Positions 1-12,972 are shown, numbered from the stretch's first letter. The stretch: DNA of 64,000 nt from Tigriopus japonicus (GCA_010645155.1 CM021321.1:4554358-4618357), one strand, 5' to 3'. Numbers and translations are program-made. The notes: generated by a model from the letters alone, not told the origin.

Positions 1-2854
1 GGACTTGAATTAGTATTTGGTGGACAATACCTGTTGAGCATGTGGAGACAATTTGTCACCTGTTAATTAGAAGTTCTGAACTCTCCAAAAGGGATCGTAA
101 AATGTGTTTATCACCAACGTGCATTAAATCGCTCATACCAATGAGCGAGATAGGCAAGAGGCTTTTAAATACATCAAGATTACTTGATTTCAAAACAAAA
201 GGAGATGAATTATAGATTTAGACTTCTATTCGTTCCACATGTATTTGCTATTACTCTTTGTCACCAGATAAATATGAGATTTTGTTCTCAGAAGCACAGT
301 CTGTCGACGAGGTGATGACTCAGGGAAAACGGTTATGCAATAGGCAAAATGTATGAAGTCATTTTGGTTCATATTGACCATTTAATATCTGGAACATTAG
401 TCGAGAGCCCTGCTTCACAATCGGTCGTTCTAGCTCGTAAGAAATTTCCAGCACAAACAGGCATTCAAACTTCGTCTACCAACTCAGACGTTGCAAAGTT
501 CCCATGGCCCTTTGTTCGTTCCGTTGCCAAGATTGCGGAAACATGTGAGTTAATTCTTGGCTAGGGCTACAACACTAGAATGAGCTTGAAGAAGATTCTT
601 TGAGAACTCTGCCTTATCACCTTATTACCTGTTTCTGGCTATTAAAGCTCGGTTAAATATTAGAAATAAAGATGTTTGAAGAATGTTAAACATACGGTAT
701 GTTACTTTTAGGCTAAGGGTTAAGAATAATGATTTTGGGATTTTTCTAGCAAACATTAAGTGGTCAATTGATCTCTCTCAAGGGCACACTTAAAGTAAAA
801 CTATTTCAGCGTTTCGTTTGTCACAGTAAAAGTTTTGATCATGAGTACTCACATTCTAAATATGGATTAAAAAATAAAATTCAATCAAAAGCCAGGAGGG
901 TGTTTGTAGGGTCTCTAAGTGGCTAAACAAGCCAGAAACTAAGACAAGACTTGCTCTGAAAAAAATCATCTTCAAGCGTGCCAAATTCGCCAATTACGTG
1001 ACGGGTAATTTATTACAATTAGTTAAGCCAAAAAATATGAAAAATTTTTATCATTTACGTGCAATTCAATGAGTTAGAAGCAGCCGGGGTTGAGAATGAC
1101 TGTCAATACGTCGTGACATTTGCAGATCTATGGTCTTTTTTGGCCACCCACTTTTACACCTTTCCAAAAAGACTCGGTGCTTTCTCATGCAAGTGGCTCA
1201 TTATCTGGTCATCTTTAGCTTTCTATTTGCTACAAAAAAAGAAAAAGAAAATCCAGTGTCCAAGTTTTCCATATCTTTAGATTTCGGGCTTGTAACACCT
1301 ACCTAGGTGTTGAGCCTATTTATTTGGAAAGTCTTAACGTCCCTAAAAATGCCCATGGTACTTTGGTCGAAACTCTTCGCGTTTGTGAGGTTATCTGGGG
1401 TCCCTTTTTGCGGGAAGAATTTCTCCACATCTCTCCACAGGGTGTATTGTCTAACTTGAGACTTGGTTTTTGTAATATAGGTAACTTATTATCCATTCAA
1501 TCAAAACTGTTGTCACATTATTCCAACCCCAGATGTCTGACGTAGGCAAACAACGGGCCAATTTTCAAAATGGCCACCTTTGGTCTTCACCACGGCCTTG
1601 AATTTTCCAACTGTAGCCGTAGCACAGGCGGGCATCTCGATCAGGTTTACCCAAAGCTTTAGTCTTGAATGGACTAAAAGGAAATGTTCGCAGGATTAAA
1701 GCCTGGAGATGAATGAAGACAATAATCCTTGCCCCAGAAATAAGAAAAGACATTTTCACAATAACTTTGGACGAGCCACGCGAAATGACAAGGAGCTCCA
1801 TGTTGTTGGCAGAGCAGGGAAGTTTTAAGGCCATTTCCACAAATTTTAAATTGTCTTATAAAACTTTGTTGAAAAGGAAACATTGTCACAAAATATAGAT
1901 AAATCATTTTGTTTAAACAAAAGGCGTGAAACTAAAACTAAACCAGCACGCTACACTAAAGGCAGGAAGTTTTTTTAATCCAAAAGTGTTACAATTTAGC
2001 CAAATTTCCATGTGTATGTCTCAATTTAGAAGGGCCACCCTTCAAAAAAAACATGCCCACAAAGCCCAAAATCATTGTCTATGGAGGCCTTAGACTTCGA
2101 CTTAATAGTCTACTACAATTAAAACTTTACACTTGCATTTTGATACCTTGATGACATTTACAGCAGTCATTGGGAGAACTTCCTATATAATAACGAAAAT
2201 TGTTAGATCTATAGAGATAAAAAAGGATAAATGGAAGAAAAGTGGTGATTGATTTTGTCAAAAAATTCCATGAATATATTCTCTCAACAATAAATTAGCC
2301 TTTCTTGTGTTATTAAGCTATTCGTACCTTACACAAGGTCATTTAGAAATGGAGAAAAAGTAAGACCCTTGTCATTAGGATTGATCCAGGGATCAACAAG
2401 GGGAGACAGACCTTGTGTTTAATGCAGCTAGGCAAGTTTAGTAATTCTATGGCCGTCTTCCATTTGATTTGTTTTGTGTTTTTCTTCACATGCTTCCCCA
2501 GACGGCGTAGGTTCGAGTCCTGTTGGTGATAGAATTGAAGCTGTCGAGAGAAATCCATACTCAGTCATGAGAACGGTGAGCCACAAACTAATTTGAAATC
2601 GATAATAATAAATCTTTAGTCCAATGCACAATACCATAAAAACTGTTCCATAAAAAAAATGAAAGAGATAATCTGCCCTTATTTGCAAAGGGTTTACTTT
2701 TGTCCAGAGGTAAGAATTTTCACCCAACACTTCAACGTATGATGACCAATTTCTACATTCCTCGATTTCGCTTGTAAAAAAACCTGCTTTGGGAAACAGC
2801 TGAGCAGCTTCTTCTTCTTTTGAGTTCCTTTACGTCTTTTTAGGAGATTCTCAA
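1..2854. other. AT-rich upstream region, no gene supported
   Basis: I see no convincing coding exon, RNA gene or transposon with clear ends here. Short open frames exist (for example around 349-564 and 1324-1545), but none shows a recognisable domain or a pair of splice sites in matching phase. The stretch is probably intergenic sequence 5' of the lipase gene. Confidence 0.5.
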
Positions 2855-5800
2855 ATGGCTCGAGTTGCAGCTGAAATCTATGTAAAGGCGATAGTGCTTG
2901 CATTTATTGAAATCACACTCATAAAACTTGTGTCATCGCAGAGATATCCATTCGATCATCCGGTAAGTCCGTTTTAAGAGGGTTTTAGTCACGAGAAAAT
3001 ATTGTTGCCCCTACACACTTTTTTTCATTCTCAATAGATTTATAACAACTGATTATCCACAAATTAGTGGACTAAATAAAAATTGTATTCACCTGATACC
3101 CTCCAGAGATTAAATCACCAAATTTGATTTTACTACCTCTCATCTACTTTCATTTTAACGAAAAAGGCAATCGGAGGTTTCGAGAGTTTTCTATCCAGAG
3201 GGTAGTTCCACAGATAAGTTAATTAAAGATCTCTCAATTTCGAAGGCACCCAAAAGGACCCTTTGGCGGAGAATAACTCAGTTGATGCAAGATGCAGTGC
3301 TTCATGATGAAGCTCGTAGAGGACGCCATCTGATGTGCAAGGCCACCAAATTTTGCTAAAAAATGTTGCAAAAAATGTATTTTTGGTAATTATTTTGCAC
3401 TCTAGCACTTTTCTCATTAATTGCAAAAAAACTGACCTTTTCTTATACTCATATCATCTGAAAGTCTTTCTTCATAGCTTGGAATAGCAGATCCAGGGTC
3501 GGCGACCCAAGTGTAGACCTACCACGCCTTAACGCTGTCATAACTCTTGTAGTTTTCGATTGACATTTTTCAACTTTACATTTGAAGAATTCTGAAGTGT
3601 TGAGGAATAAAAGTTATTTAGTACATATCCCTGTAGGAGCCCTTGAGCATGAATAAGATCATGACATCAATGAAGTAATTGGGACAGTTGGGACAGAGGC
3701 ATGCATTTGTCCCTCAAGAGAAGGAGGGCAGAATTTTGGGTTGGAGTCCATTGTTTGGTACTTCAACATGTCGCACTTTTAGGATGGGCCAAAATAGGAA
3801 GTCTGTGAGCCTCAATTAGACCTGAAACGAACACTGGTTATGTACTAGAGACGGGAAAATCCACAATTGGACCGCCGACCCTGTAAATAAATTTCATGTT
3901 GTTGCAACTGTAACAAATCCTCTCCGCGTCTTTTCATAGTTTGATTTTGCCATCTTTTTCCACGTCTTCTTGATGGGAACAAGCAATCTCTCTAGTTTTT
4001 TTTTAATTTTTGAAATTTACAGAATTTAGTAATTTTTGAAAAAAAAAATCGCAATTTTTTGTGATTACATTGTAAACAATTATTTACAAGTATCTGATGG
4101 CCCCAAAGATAAACTATATATTTTTATTGCACCTAAAGTCTTTATTTTCGGGTTGTTGCTTAACTTTGATTTTGATTGATGAACTGATCTTTTTCAAAAA
4201 AAATTTAACAGAATAAAGACTGTTCATACATTTTTTGTAAAATTTTCCCCATTTTTTTGTAATTTTGGACAAAAACTCAAGATTTTGGGAATTACATTGT
4301 AAAATGTAATTTACAACTTATTGGTGGCTCTGTTGATGAGTACATTAACACTTTCTCGTGCTTTGATTGTCAAAGCTCACAAAAATACGCTCCTTTTGAC
4401 ATTTGGAGGGGACAGATAACAGTGGTTTACACTGTCACTTCAGTCTGCATGCTCAGCTAGAGTCAGATAGTCTGGAGCTTGGTCTGTGGTAGTTCCAAAG
4501 GCCTTGATAGACTTTGGATGAGATTTTCGACGATAAATGGAAGACAACACAGACTATTATTGTTTAGGTGCCTAGACTGGCAAGTAACATGATTGGCATT
4601 AGCCAATTACGAGAGTTCCACACTTATCTCCCTAGATTACAAGCCTTACTCATGTTAGAAGCAAAGGAATCAAGGACTCACATTAGAATCAGCGTTCTCA
4701 ATGAGCGCGGACTGTTGGCTATGCTATTGGATGGCAGATGGCTCAAGATCGTGACTTTTTATGTCATCAGCCTCTTCCAGGACCGTGTCAAGTTCTTCGT
4801 CTGGACCAAAGAAAATCCAGGAATGGAGGATCTCATCTTACCCTCTAATCTTGTGAATGATCTGAATGCCTCGCATTTCAAGCCCGGCCTTCCCATCAAG
4901 ATTCTCATCCACGGATTTTCTGACAACGGCAAAACGGAATGGGTTACCAACATGAGGGATGCATTCCTGGAACATGGCGATAGTGTGGTGATTTCGGTGG
5001 ATTGGAGTGCTTGGGTAGGAACCTAAAAAATGGTCGGTTAATGTCTCTTTTTTTAAACTATGAAGAGTTATGCTAGAAGCCAAGGAGGGCTAATAAAGGT
5101 CAAAAGACTTGTCAAAAAGCAGTTAACGCAAAAGTGGTCCATAAGCTCTTTCAAAGAACCAATGGGGTATGAAAAGTATGGTTCAAGAGTACTCGGCAAG
5201 GGAAGGTGGCTCTTGAGAATCTGGGAGGATATTTTTTATAATTTTAAGAGTCCCCTTTAATAGTCCTGCTTAGTTACAAAGATGATCATGGTATACTCAT
5301 GGTAGGTGTGATAATTGCAATCTTGGCAATTTTGTCTTAGGGTGCCAACGATTTCCAAAACTATCATAAAACAAGCAGTGAAGCGCAACTGAAACTATAC
5401 GGATGAAATGGGCCAACGAAATATGAGATAAGTTGGAAAGTTTTGCTCGCTCACTTTTTGACCCATTTTACCCTGAACTCGAAGCCATTGGTTGGTCAAT
5501 TTTTTATGATGCTATTAAATTCGATTACAGGCTAACACCACTCAACATTGTTTGGCTTCAAAATTTGTAGCAAGCTTTTCTTACGCTTTGGACAATTCTA
5601 TTCAATGTAGTTGGTGACACACTTTAAATAACCATAAAATAGTTTATTAAACATGATTTCTTTTGAAAAGCTTTGTTATTTACCTTTGCCCTGGACCTGG
5701 GCTTATTTTCCCTTTTTGTTTGTGTTTCCAAAAATGCAAAGATGTTTTTGGGCATTTAGATCCAAACTTGACAAGAAAAACGCAAAACACTGAGTAACAG

Positions 5801-8800
5801 TTCTAACTCTGAGAAATTTTGAAAGTAAAAATAAGACAAAAGGTCGGTTGCGGAGGTAGTTTTGAAGTATAGTAGAAGCATATCTAGAAGCATGAAAGAA
5901 GCATATGAGGCGAAGTAGAAGTAACCTTGATCGATAAAGTTTCGCTACATAAGCTGCGATTGAGAAACGCAGCTTATGTTGTAAAGCTTGATCGAGCATG
6001 CCTATTTCTACTCCATCTCATATGCTTCTTTTGTGTTTCTTATAAGCTGCTAGATATGCTTCTACCATACTTCAAAACTATCTCAACAACTGACCTAGAA
6101 TCTACACATTTTCCAAGTCTAACAATGGACAATTCCAATGCTTTTGCTCAGGTTTGTTGTGTGAAAGGATAGTTAAAACCCAAATTGGGATCCAGATGTA
6201 TTGGAAAGGACTCCTTTGAAGTTGCATTACCTTTTTTGTTTTGGATGCTAGGGTTGGAGGGTTGAATCTCCCTCGGTCAACCAAACCAGCCATCACATCG
6301 TCCAAATATTTCTGATAGGCAATTTCAAGTCCGGTATCATAATGGTTCTCCGTCTCTGGGTGCAGATATCAACGTCCAAAAGTTTCCTTTAGAAAGGTCG
6401 AGGATGAGAGTCGATCCTGGATATTGTATCATTGTAAGACACTACACTAACCACGACACCATGTGTCCTAGCGTCCTACTTTGTCAATAATCTCAGCACA
6501 ATAATTCGGACAATCTTTAGTGTGGACATGGGATCTTTTATTTCAGGCTGGCACTAACATTTTCACGTACCCTTCAGCAGCTTTTCACGCCAAAAAGGCC
6601 GCCAGCGTGGCCAAGCTTCTCTTGGATGGTTTGATTGATCTAGGAGCGTTCTTTGATGATATCCACGTAATTGGTTTCAGTCTCGGTGCTCACGTAGCAG
6701 GATATTTGGGTCAAAAGGTCAAGGGTCAGTTGCCTCGAGTTACTGGTTTAGATCCAGCAGGTAAGCTGAAAACAATGCTATTGATGCCCTCTTAATGAGC
6801 GTTTTACTTGAAGGCTGTTATGTTAATATTGTTGATAGGGCCATTAGAGCTTTGGAACCATCCTTTGGCATCAAAGAAAATTGTAAATTGATCAAAAAAG
6901 TTTAACAAATCCTGTTTTAGGGTTGTCTTTGGTTAGCATGTGCTCATGTATATGAGCAAACACGAATTTGAGTTTAATTTGGAACCCTGCTTAGAAGTCA
7001 CAAAAGTTGGGGATGCCTTGCCTTTCAGTGCTCTTTAAAGAAAAAAAAGGTTTTATGAAGACTGGTAGGCAGAGGGGAATATGATTTCACATGGGTAAAT
7101 TGGCAACCCTGGCACCAAGTCTGATCACTAGGGACGGGCAGAAAGTGCAAATAATCTTACCCTTTTAGTTACCAAAAGTTGCAAAAAAATGTGCCCAAAA
7201 GTGCAAAACAAAGTGCAGAAAAATGTTGAAAGTGCAAATAAATGTCAAAAAAGAGCAAATAGATGTCGAAAAAAGAGCAAATAAGTGTCAAAAAAGAGCA
7301 AATAAATGTAAAAAAAGTGCAAATAAATGTGGAAAAGAGCAAATAACTTGAATTTGGACTTAAAACGTCATTCATGGAGTACCCACGGCTCCTAATTGAG
7401 CAAGAAAAGTCATTTACAAGTTCTAAAGACATTTTAGACCAGTTTGAGGTGAAGAGACAATGCCGCACAAGTAATAGAGTTCTATTAACAAGGTCACTAG
7501 CAAAAAGGATGTAGAGTCATGAAAAATACTCTAGTCAACATTTTTCTGAATTTTTTCATTCCTAAGGTAGTCTCGTGGATGTATGTACCTAAAATATTGT
7601 CGAAATATATTTAGTAATTGTTTTATATGGCTTTACATCACTCCAATTTTGTCCTTCAAAAATAGACATGCAAAATTGAACAGAAAAATACCCACGTGTG
7701 CCTAACAATTAGATCAAAGAAAATAGTCATAAATGTGTTTTAAGCATGTTTTAGTGGCATTACTTCAATATTTGACCCATGGCCTAATTACCAGAACTCA
7801 ATTTCAAATGTGGCATTCATTGTCTCATCACATCAAAACTGTTCTCAAATACTTTTGGACATCTCTTCGAGTCATTCGGTATTCGAGTAATATCTTCGAG
7901 TCAATTAAACAATGTGTACTGCTACATTGATGTATCCTTAGCTTGATGATTTTAAGTTTATAACGGACGGCCCTTTTTAGAAATAGCGATCTTTGTAGGC
8001 AGCAAACCTAATTCTGCAATCTATATTGTTAGTAGATCCTTCCATTACCAAAACATGAGTTTCTTTAGGTTTGCTATTTGTTGGTTGCATGCAATGAGAT
8101 TCTTTTGTCTAATCTTTAGTTTAGTAAACAGGATGTTATAGTTAAAGCAAGATGGTGAATAAAGTGTGAGGTTTGCGTCTGAAATGCACATATTTCTTCA
8201 AGGTGCTAAGAATGGTTGATTGCAAATGCAAGCTTTTTCGACTAGTTCAAAATTTGATCTTGAAACTAAAAATTCTTTCAAAAGCCACTACATTTTCTTA
8301 ACAATTTGTCAATTTTGGCCAAAAACGTAAATAAAAAGTGCAAACAAAGGTGAAAAGTGCAAAAAGGCGGAAAAATGGGTTTATGTTACCAAAAATCTTT
8401 TTACCATATTTGCCCGTCCCTACTGATCACTACAAAATCTACAAAGAAGAAGCACCATTGACTTCTATTAATACTGTACCGAGTGTAAGCCTAAAAATGT
8501 GTCTCCAGGGTCTCCAGTCGCCAACTGTTGAGCGGACAAAAGTGCGGGAACATTTGAAATTTGTGACCAGGCAAATGTCAACCATGCAAGTGATGAGTCA
8601 AATGAGGAATTCAGTAATGTTTTTGGGTCATGGTCATTCTTTGTTCTTGCTAGTGGTCACTTTCTTGAAAGAACCGAAGACGTCACTAGGTGACCATGCC
8701 ATGGATATGAATACTACAACTAGGAACTTTTTTGACAATACGTTGAATGCTGACCAATCACCAGCGTGAATCATTGCATGAGCAAGCATCCAAATTTTAG

Positions 8801-9892
8801 AAAAGAACTGCTACTACCAAACTTGAGAATTCTGATTTTAATTGATTGATTTATACTTCTTGTTTCCTGATGGCAACTGCAAGCCATTGATTGGGTACAT
8901 GTTTTAAATTCAAGTTTAAATTCCAGTCAAGAAAAACCTAACATAATACAAAGTCCGCTAAATATGTTTGGTACATTTAAGAAATTGCATAAAGACAAAT
9001 GTTTCCATTGCTTATTAAATTCACTATACATAGTCTCAAATTGCGAAAGCTGATCATTTTTCGATTAATTTTACAGCGCCACTTTTTACTTTCACCAAGA
9101 ATCGAATAAACAGAAGATCAGCCAAGTTCGTGGACATTATTCATACTGCAGGGGAATTCACATCCTTGGAGAGTCCCTTGGGTCACGCAGATTTCTATCC
9201 CAATGGAGGGGTTCACCCTCAACCCGGCTGTGAGAATGATCGTTCCTTGGACCACAAGTGCTCGCATTTCAGAGCATATAAATTTTACACCGAAAGTATC
9301 GGTCATCCAACCTCTTTCAAGTCGTTGTGAGTTTGAAGAACTATCTATGCTGAATCATTGCTTTTGAATTTCTAATCCATCGTTTTAGGTCTTGTCAAAA
9401 TTGGATCGATTTTGAGTTTGAACAGTGTGACGCGCAATCGGTGAATTACATGGGAGATTTCGCCGATCACAGAGTTCATGGCAAATTTTACTTGGCTACC
9501 AATGCAGAGCCTCCGTATTCCAAAAATATTTCCGCAATGTTTTCCAACCAAAGTCATTTCTTGAGCGCTAAAACGTCCCCAGACAACACTCCCAGGTCAG
9601 AATTCTCATGGACATTTTTGTTTCAAATGTTTTCGTGGTTAGATGGATAACTGCAAATTCGATCGTGACAAGCTTAGTTAAAGGTAATTTGTACGTAAGG
9701 TACATTTGAATACTACTTTGCATATTTCTCAAACAATGCTAATGCTTGAATAAATATAATCCCAGGCAAAACTTCCTCAATTTTTTATATTAAGGTTTAT
9801 TGCGAGCATTTATTTACTCATTGGATACAATATTTTTATTTTTGTTGATCGTTCTCAGGAAACATGTTTGGGATGGAATCAGGACAACTTGA
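2855..9892 (+). CDS. secreted pancreatic-lipase-family lipase/phospholipase A1-like
   Basis: Six exons join in matching phase: 2855-2962, 4781-5014, 6547-6760, 9077-9326, 9389-9595 and 9859-9892. They total 1047 nt, or 348 residues. The ATG at 2855 opens a hydrophobic N-terminus (about residues 10-28) ending near SSQ, a likely signal peptide. The alpha/beta-hydrolase core shows the oxyanion strand ILIHGFSDN, the nucleophile elbow GFSLGAH (Ser159), GLDPA (Asp183) and CSHFRAY (His249), so the full catalytic triad is present. HADFYPNGG and QPGC are family hallmarks. The Cys237-Cys247 lid loop is only nine residues long, which in this family goes with phospholipase A1/galactolipase-like members rather than classical triglyceride lipase; this is inference. 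The protein should be secreted and hydrolyse ester lipids. The PLAT domain of vertebrate pancreatic lipase is absent, as is usual in arthropod members. The short last exon is the least certain. The third intron carries a hAT element. Confidence 0.85.
5842..6095. repeat. long imperfect fold-back (inverted repeat) element
   Basis: The left arm (5842-5968) and right arm (5977-6095) are reverse complements with small indels. The core is the perfect 12-bp pair ACATAAGCTGCG / CGCAGCTTATGT around an 8-base loop. The arms share the repeated word AGAAGCATAT. The element sits in the second lipase intron and has no coding capacity; it is probably a MITE or hairpin-forming fold-back. I could not identify a target duplication. 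Confidence 0.65.
6400..6465 (-). repeat. tRNA-derived SINE-like / tRNA pseudogene fragment
   Basis: On the minus strand an A-box-like TGGTTAGTGTAG (6453-6442) is followed 24 bases later by a B-box-like GGATCGACTC (6417-6408). That is the internal Pol III promoter layout of tRNAs and SINEs. I could not fold a full cloverleaf, so I call it a tRNA-derived fragment rather than a functional tRNA. Confidence 0.35.
7129..8422. mobile_element. nonautonomous hAT-type transposon with perfect TIRs and 8-bp TSD
   Basis: The ends are perfect 12-bp inverted repeats, TAGGGACGGGCA (7129-7140) and TGCCCGTCCCTA (8411-8422). They are flanked by the direct 8-bp repeat CTGATCAC (7121-7128 and 8423-8430). An 8-bp duplication and this style of terminus are typical of hAT elements. 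The interior has no transposase frame. It holds degenerate runs of GCAAATAAATGT-like units (about 7160-7350) and two inverted segments (about 7360-7500 and 7735-7860) related to the fold-back element at 20413-20975. It is inserted in the third lipase intron. A related fragment occurs at about 39376-39470. Confidence 0.85.
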
Positions 9893-11422
9893 TTCGTCGA
9901 AAACACGTGAACAAGAGAAGAGATACATACAGCTTTTAATGTAGTTGAAACGCTTCCTCCGATCATTTAGACTTGACGAGGGCAGCAATTAATGCAATTC
10001 TACTTCTAGTTCTATTCAAATCCTTATCAAGCCAGATAAATGTCTTTTCCTTTAAAAACTGTGTTATGTGTGTCGGGAGTATCCACCAAGATATTCAAAG
10101 GAATAGAACCTATATATTTGAGAATAAAATATCGATGTCGAACAATCGAGAATTAAAAGAGCACTGAGAGCAAGATATTTTATCAAAAGTTCGATAAGGA
10201 ATCATGTCGGAAAATCGAGCTCAAAATACACAAAACCTTGATTATACTACAAAAACCATCATACGAACATTCCGTTTTTGAATCAGTACAATGCCCAAAA
10301 TATGTTACACACTAGAGCACTACAATAAAAGAGAACAATAATACCTAACGTCCTCTGGTTGATTCTGTTGCGATATAATTTCAATAAAACAATTTCACTA
10401 ACCTACACTAGTACACTCATTTTGCTAGTAGTGGGCGTTCTCTTCATAGAAGGTGACATCACATACTACTGTAGGCTTATCCACTTTACCGCTTGACCAC
10501 TTTCTCATATGCTCCAGACAATCGATGCTTAGAAATATAATCCACACGAAACCCAATTAGTTTGTTCATAAAAACAAGCATTAATGAGACTATCCGTTAT
10601 ATATTAGACACTCTGTCTCTGTAACAGTATTCAAGAAGAACTGAATTTCATGGAGGGGGAGGCTCATGATGGATGAACTTTCAGCTTCAGCTTCGGCAGC
10701 TCGAATGCCGTAATAAAAAAGTTATTTCTCCTGAAATTTATGTACTGAAGAGGGCATAAAGAATGATTGAGTTCGACAAATTTGCAATGAGCTTTAAGAG
10801 AGGTTCATTTTTGGCTCCAACTTCTTTTGGCTTCTGAAAATTTAAATTATGTAGTCTACCCAATAACTGCAAGACCTCATTTGCACAAAAATTTATTGTT
10901 TTGTTCCTACTTGTGTTTATTGGAAATCATAAATATAATCGCTAGATTCCCACTCCATGAAATTCACTGCTTCTTGCATTATTCAAAGCTCTTTCCAGCG
11001 CAAAGAAGAAAACTCCAAAATACGGAAAATCCTAAAAATTATTTCGTAAGTCATGAAGGCCAACCAGAATCAACCACAGACCAGAAATGGCATTTTAGAA
11101 AATAAAATGTCCAAAGGGCTGTCGCATTTAAACGGTATTTTGAATCAACAGTGTATTCGAATTCTTTTTGATGATGCCATTTGAAAACAGTCAAATTGTT
11201 TCAACAACTGACAAAAAAACTTAGATTGGAATTAGGCTACGATTTCACGTTTGAAGGAGTGTTCTTGTAGTGCAAACGTCTCCTTGACCTTGGTCACATT
11301 ATGGTGGGCTCCACGCACTTTAGAACGAAGTGTCCAAGGCCAACTCGTGATGCCTGATCTTTACCAAGAGGCCCTTGACAAGAGTTCAGTTGTCTTTGGA
11401 TAGTGATCAAGAGCACCTGACA
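9893..11422. other. intergenic, nothing recognised
   Basis: This AT-rich sequence lies between the lipase stop codon and the small secreted peptide gene. I recognise no supported exon, RNA gene or bounded repeat. The sequence GTTCAGTTG near 11383 resembles an arthropod initiator (TCAGTT) and could start transcription of the downstream peptide gene. Confidence 0.4.
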
Positions 11423-12775
11423 ATGATTTTTTCTCCTCTACTTCTGGTTTCAACCGTGCTTGTCACACAAGGATTGGCCCAAAACTATCAACCTCCACCA
11501 TATCAGTCTTACCAACAACCATCAGAACAACAGGAACCTTATCAATCCTATCAACCATCAGAACAACAGGAACCTTATTATCCACCATTGGCTCAAGTAC
11601 CTCAACCCTCAATCTCCTGTTGTCGATCTAATTTTCCCGGTGAGACACTTACTTACGAACTTCTTTATGGGAGTCTATCCGTAGCTATTTTGCTTTGACT
11701 TAAGTTGGCTAATCGATGTCACAAGATCTGAAGGTGTCCAGAATTAGGCTCTTGGAAACGAAGGGGACTATTCTCGGTTCATTGTTTATTTTCCTCTCTA
11801 AAGGCGATATGTTTTGACTGTTTAGAAGTGAAGAGTGAAAAATCAAAAGCTCTTTCAGCCGGCAACTTTGGCGACAAAAGGTGATTCTGTCTTAAAAGTG
11901 TCAAGGAAAGAAGACATTTTATGTTTTTAACGTCATGACGCAAAGAAGCAGAGTGTCCTTCCGCTGAGAGCAAAACTATTGGGGGGTTTTCAAATCTTTT
12001 TTCGGCACTCTTTGCTTTAAGACTGAGATACACGCAAAGCAGATAGGAGTCGCATTTGCTTCACGTTTAAAACAGAATTTCACGTAATTTGAGTTTCTGA
12101 CAGGGTTTTTGCCCTATAAATAATGGAGTTTTGGAGAAAAAATTGGAGAAAAATATCCCTTGTTTCTTTTCATTGTCAATTGGCCCTGTGTCAAATACTT
12201 TTAAAATGTAATTAATCACAATTACATTTCCTCTGGTCTCAAAAGTAATTAATTACAATTACATTATTTTTCAAACCCAACTGAAACTCCTTTCTTTTCA
12301 AGTGAAAAATGTGTGAAGAGCATCAAACACTTGGGAACTTTGGGTGAATCAATTATCGTACTGAAAAAAATATATGGGAAGACGGCAGAAAACCTGAGAA
12401 ATGTTTAATCCCAAAACTTCTTGCGCAAGTGAAAATGTAATTGTAACTTGTAATTAAAAAATGACAATTCAAATGGTTCCAAAAAGTCTTAGTAATTTTG
12501 ATGTTTTCTCATGATGTAAGGTGCATGCCTTTTTTTGACGAAAAAGGGTCAAAAAGGTTGTACTTTCAAAGTTTCCCGTAGAACAAATGATTTTTGGAAG
12601 TATTGAGGGGCATCAACTTGCATCGACATGACTTGATCTTTTTCCATTTTCAGAGGAATATGGCTCTTGTCGAAATAATGAGGATTGCCAACTAAAGGCC
12701 CAACCTTATTGTTCCGGATTTGGATACTGCACACAGATCAAACAGTATGGTGCCAATGGATGCAAACCATGCTAG
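11423..12775 (+). CDS. small secreted peptide: Gln/Pro/Tyr-rich repeat plus Cys-rich C-terminus
   Basis: Two exons, 11423-11639 and 12654-12775, join in phase 1 and total 339 nt (112 residues). I chose the ATG at 11423 because it opens a clean signal peptide, MIFSPLLLVSTVLVTQGLAQ. The mature part starts with a low-complexity segment rich in Q, P, Y and S, containing a near-duplicated unit (PYQSYQPSEQQE). Exon 2 encodes a compact Cys-rich module with the pattern SCRNNEDC, YCSGFGYC and GCKPC directly before the stop; with the CC pair in exon 1 there are eight cysteines. I do not recognise the family. It could be an antimicrobial, matrix or signalling peptide, and I assign no function. A polyadenylation signal AATAAA lies at 12838-12843. 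The 1-kb intron is AT-rich. Confidence 0.7.
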
Positions 12776-12837
12776 AGTTGTCGATTGGTTTGATTTGTTT
12801 TATAATTCCATTCCCTTGTACGAAAACTTGAGTTATC

Positions 12838-12843
12838 AATAAA
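12838..12843 (+). promoter_or_regulatory. polyadenylation signal of the small secreted peptide gene
   Basis: A canonical AATAAA lies 63 bases after the TAG stop of the Cys-rich peptide gene, in the expected place for 3'-end processing. Confidence 0.55.
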
Positions 12844-12972
12844 ATTAATCCTTATACCTTAGTTGCCCCTAAGAACGCTGTTTGCAGACATTAACAAACT
12901 TTATGAGTCTGGGAAATCTTAAGCAGATTGTTGAATAAAATTATGTTGTGACGTCAAGCTATCCTTCTATGG

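Noticed and set aside
338..549. Possible exon with acceptor-like CAG before 338 and GTGAGT donor after 549
   Set aside because: The composition is mildly coding-like, but no domain is recognised and no partner exon was found in phase.
2490..2540. tRNA-like T-arm (GGTTCGAGTCC) suggesting a tRNA gene
   Set aside because: No matching acceptor, D-arm or anticodon stem was found at the required distance upstream; at best an isolated B-box.
12190..12470. TAATTACAATTACA repeats as a regulatory homeodomain-site cluster
   Set aside because: Similar words recur at 4020-4320 in other AT-rich noncoding DNA; more likely degenerate repeat DNA than a regulatory cluster.
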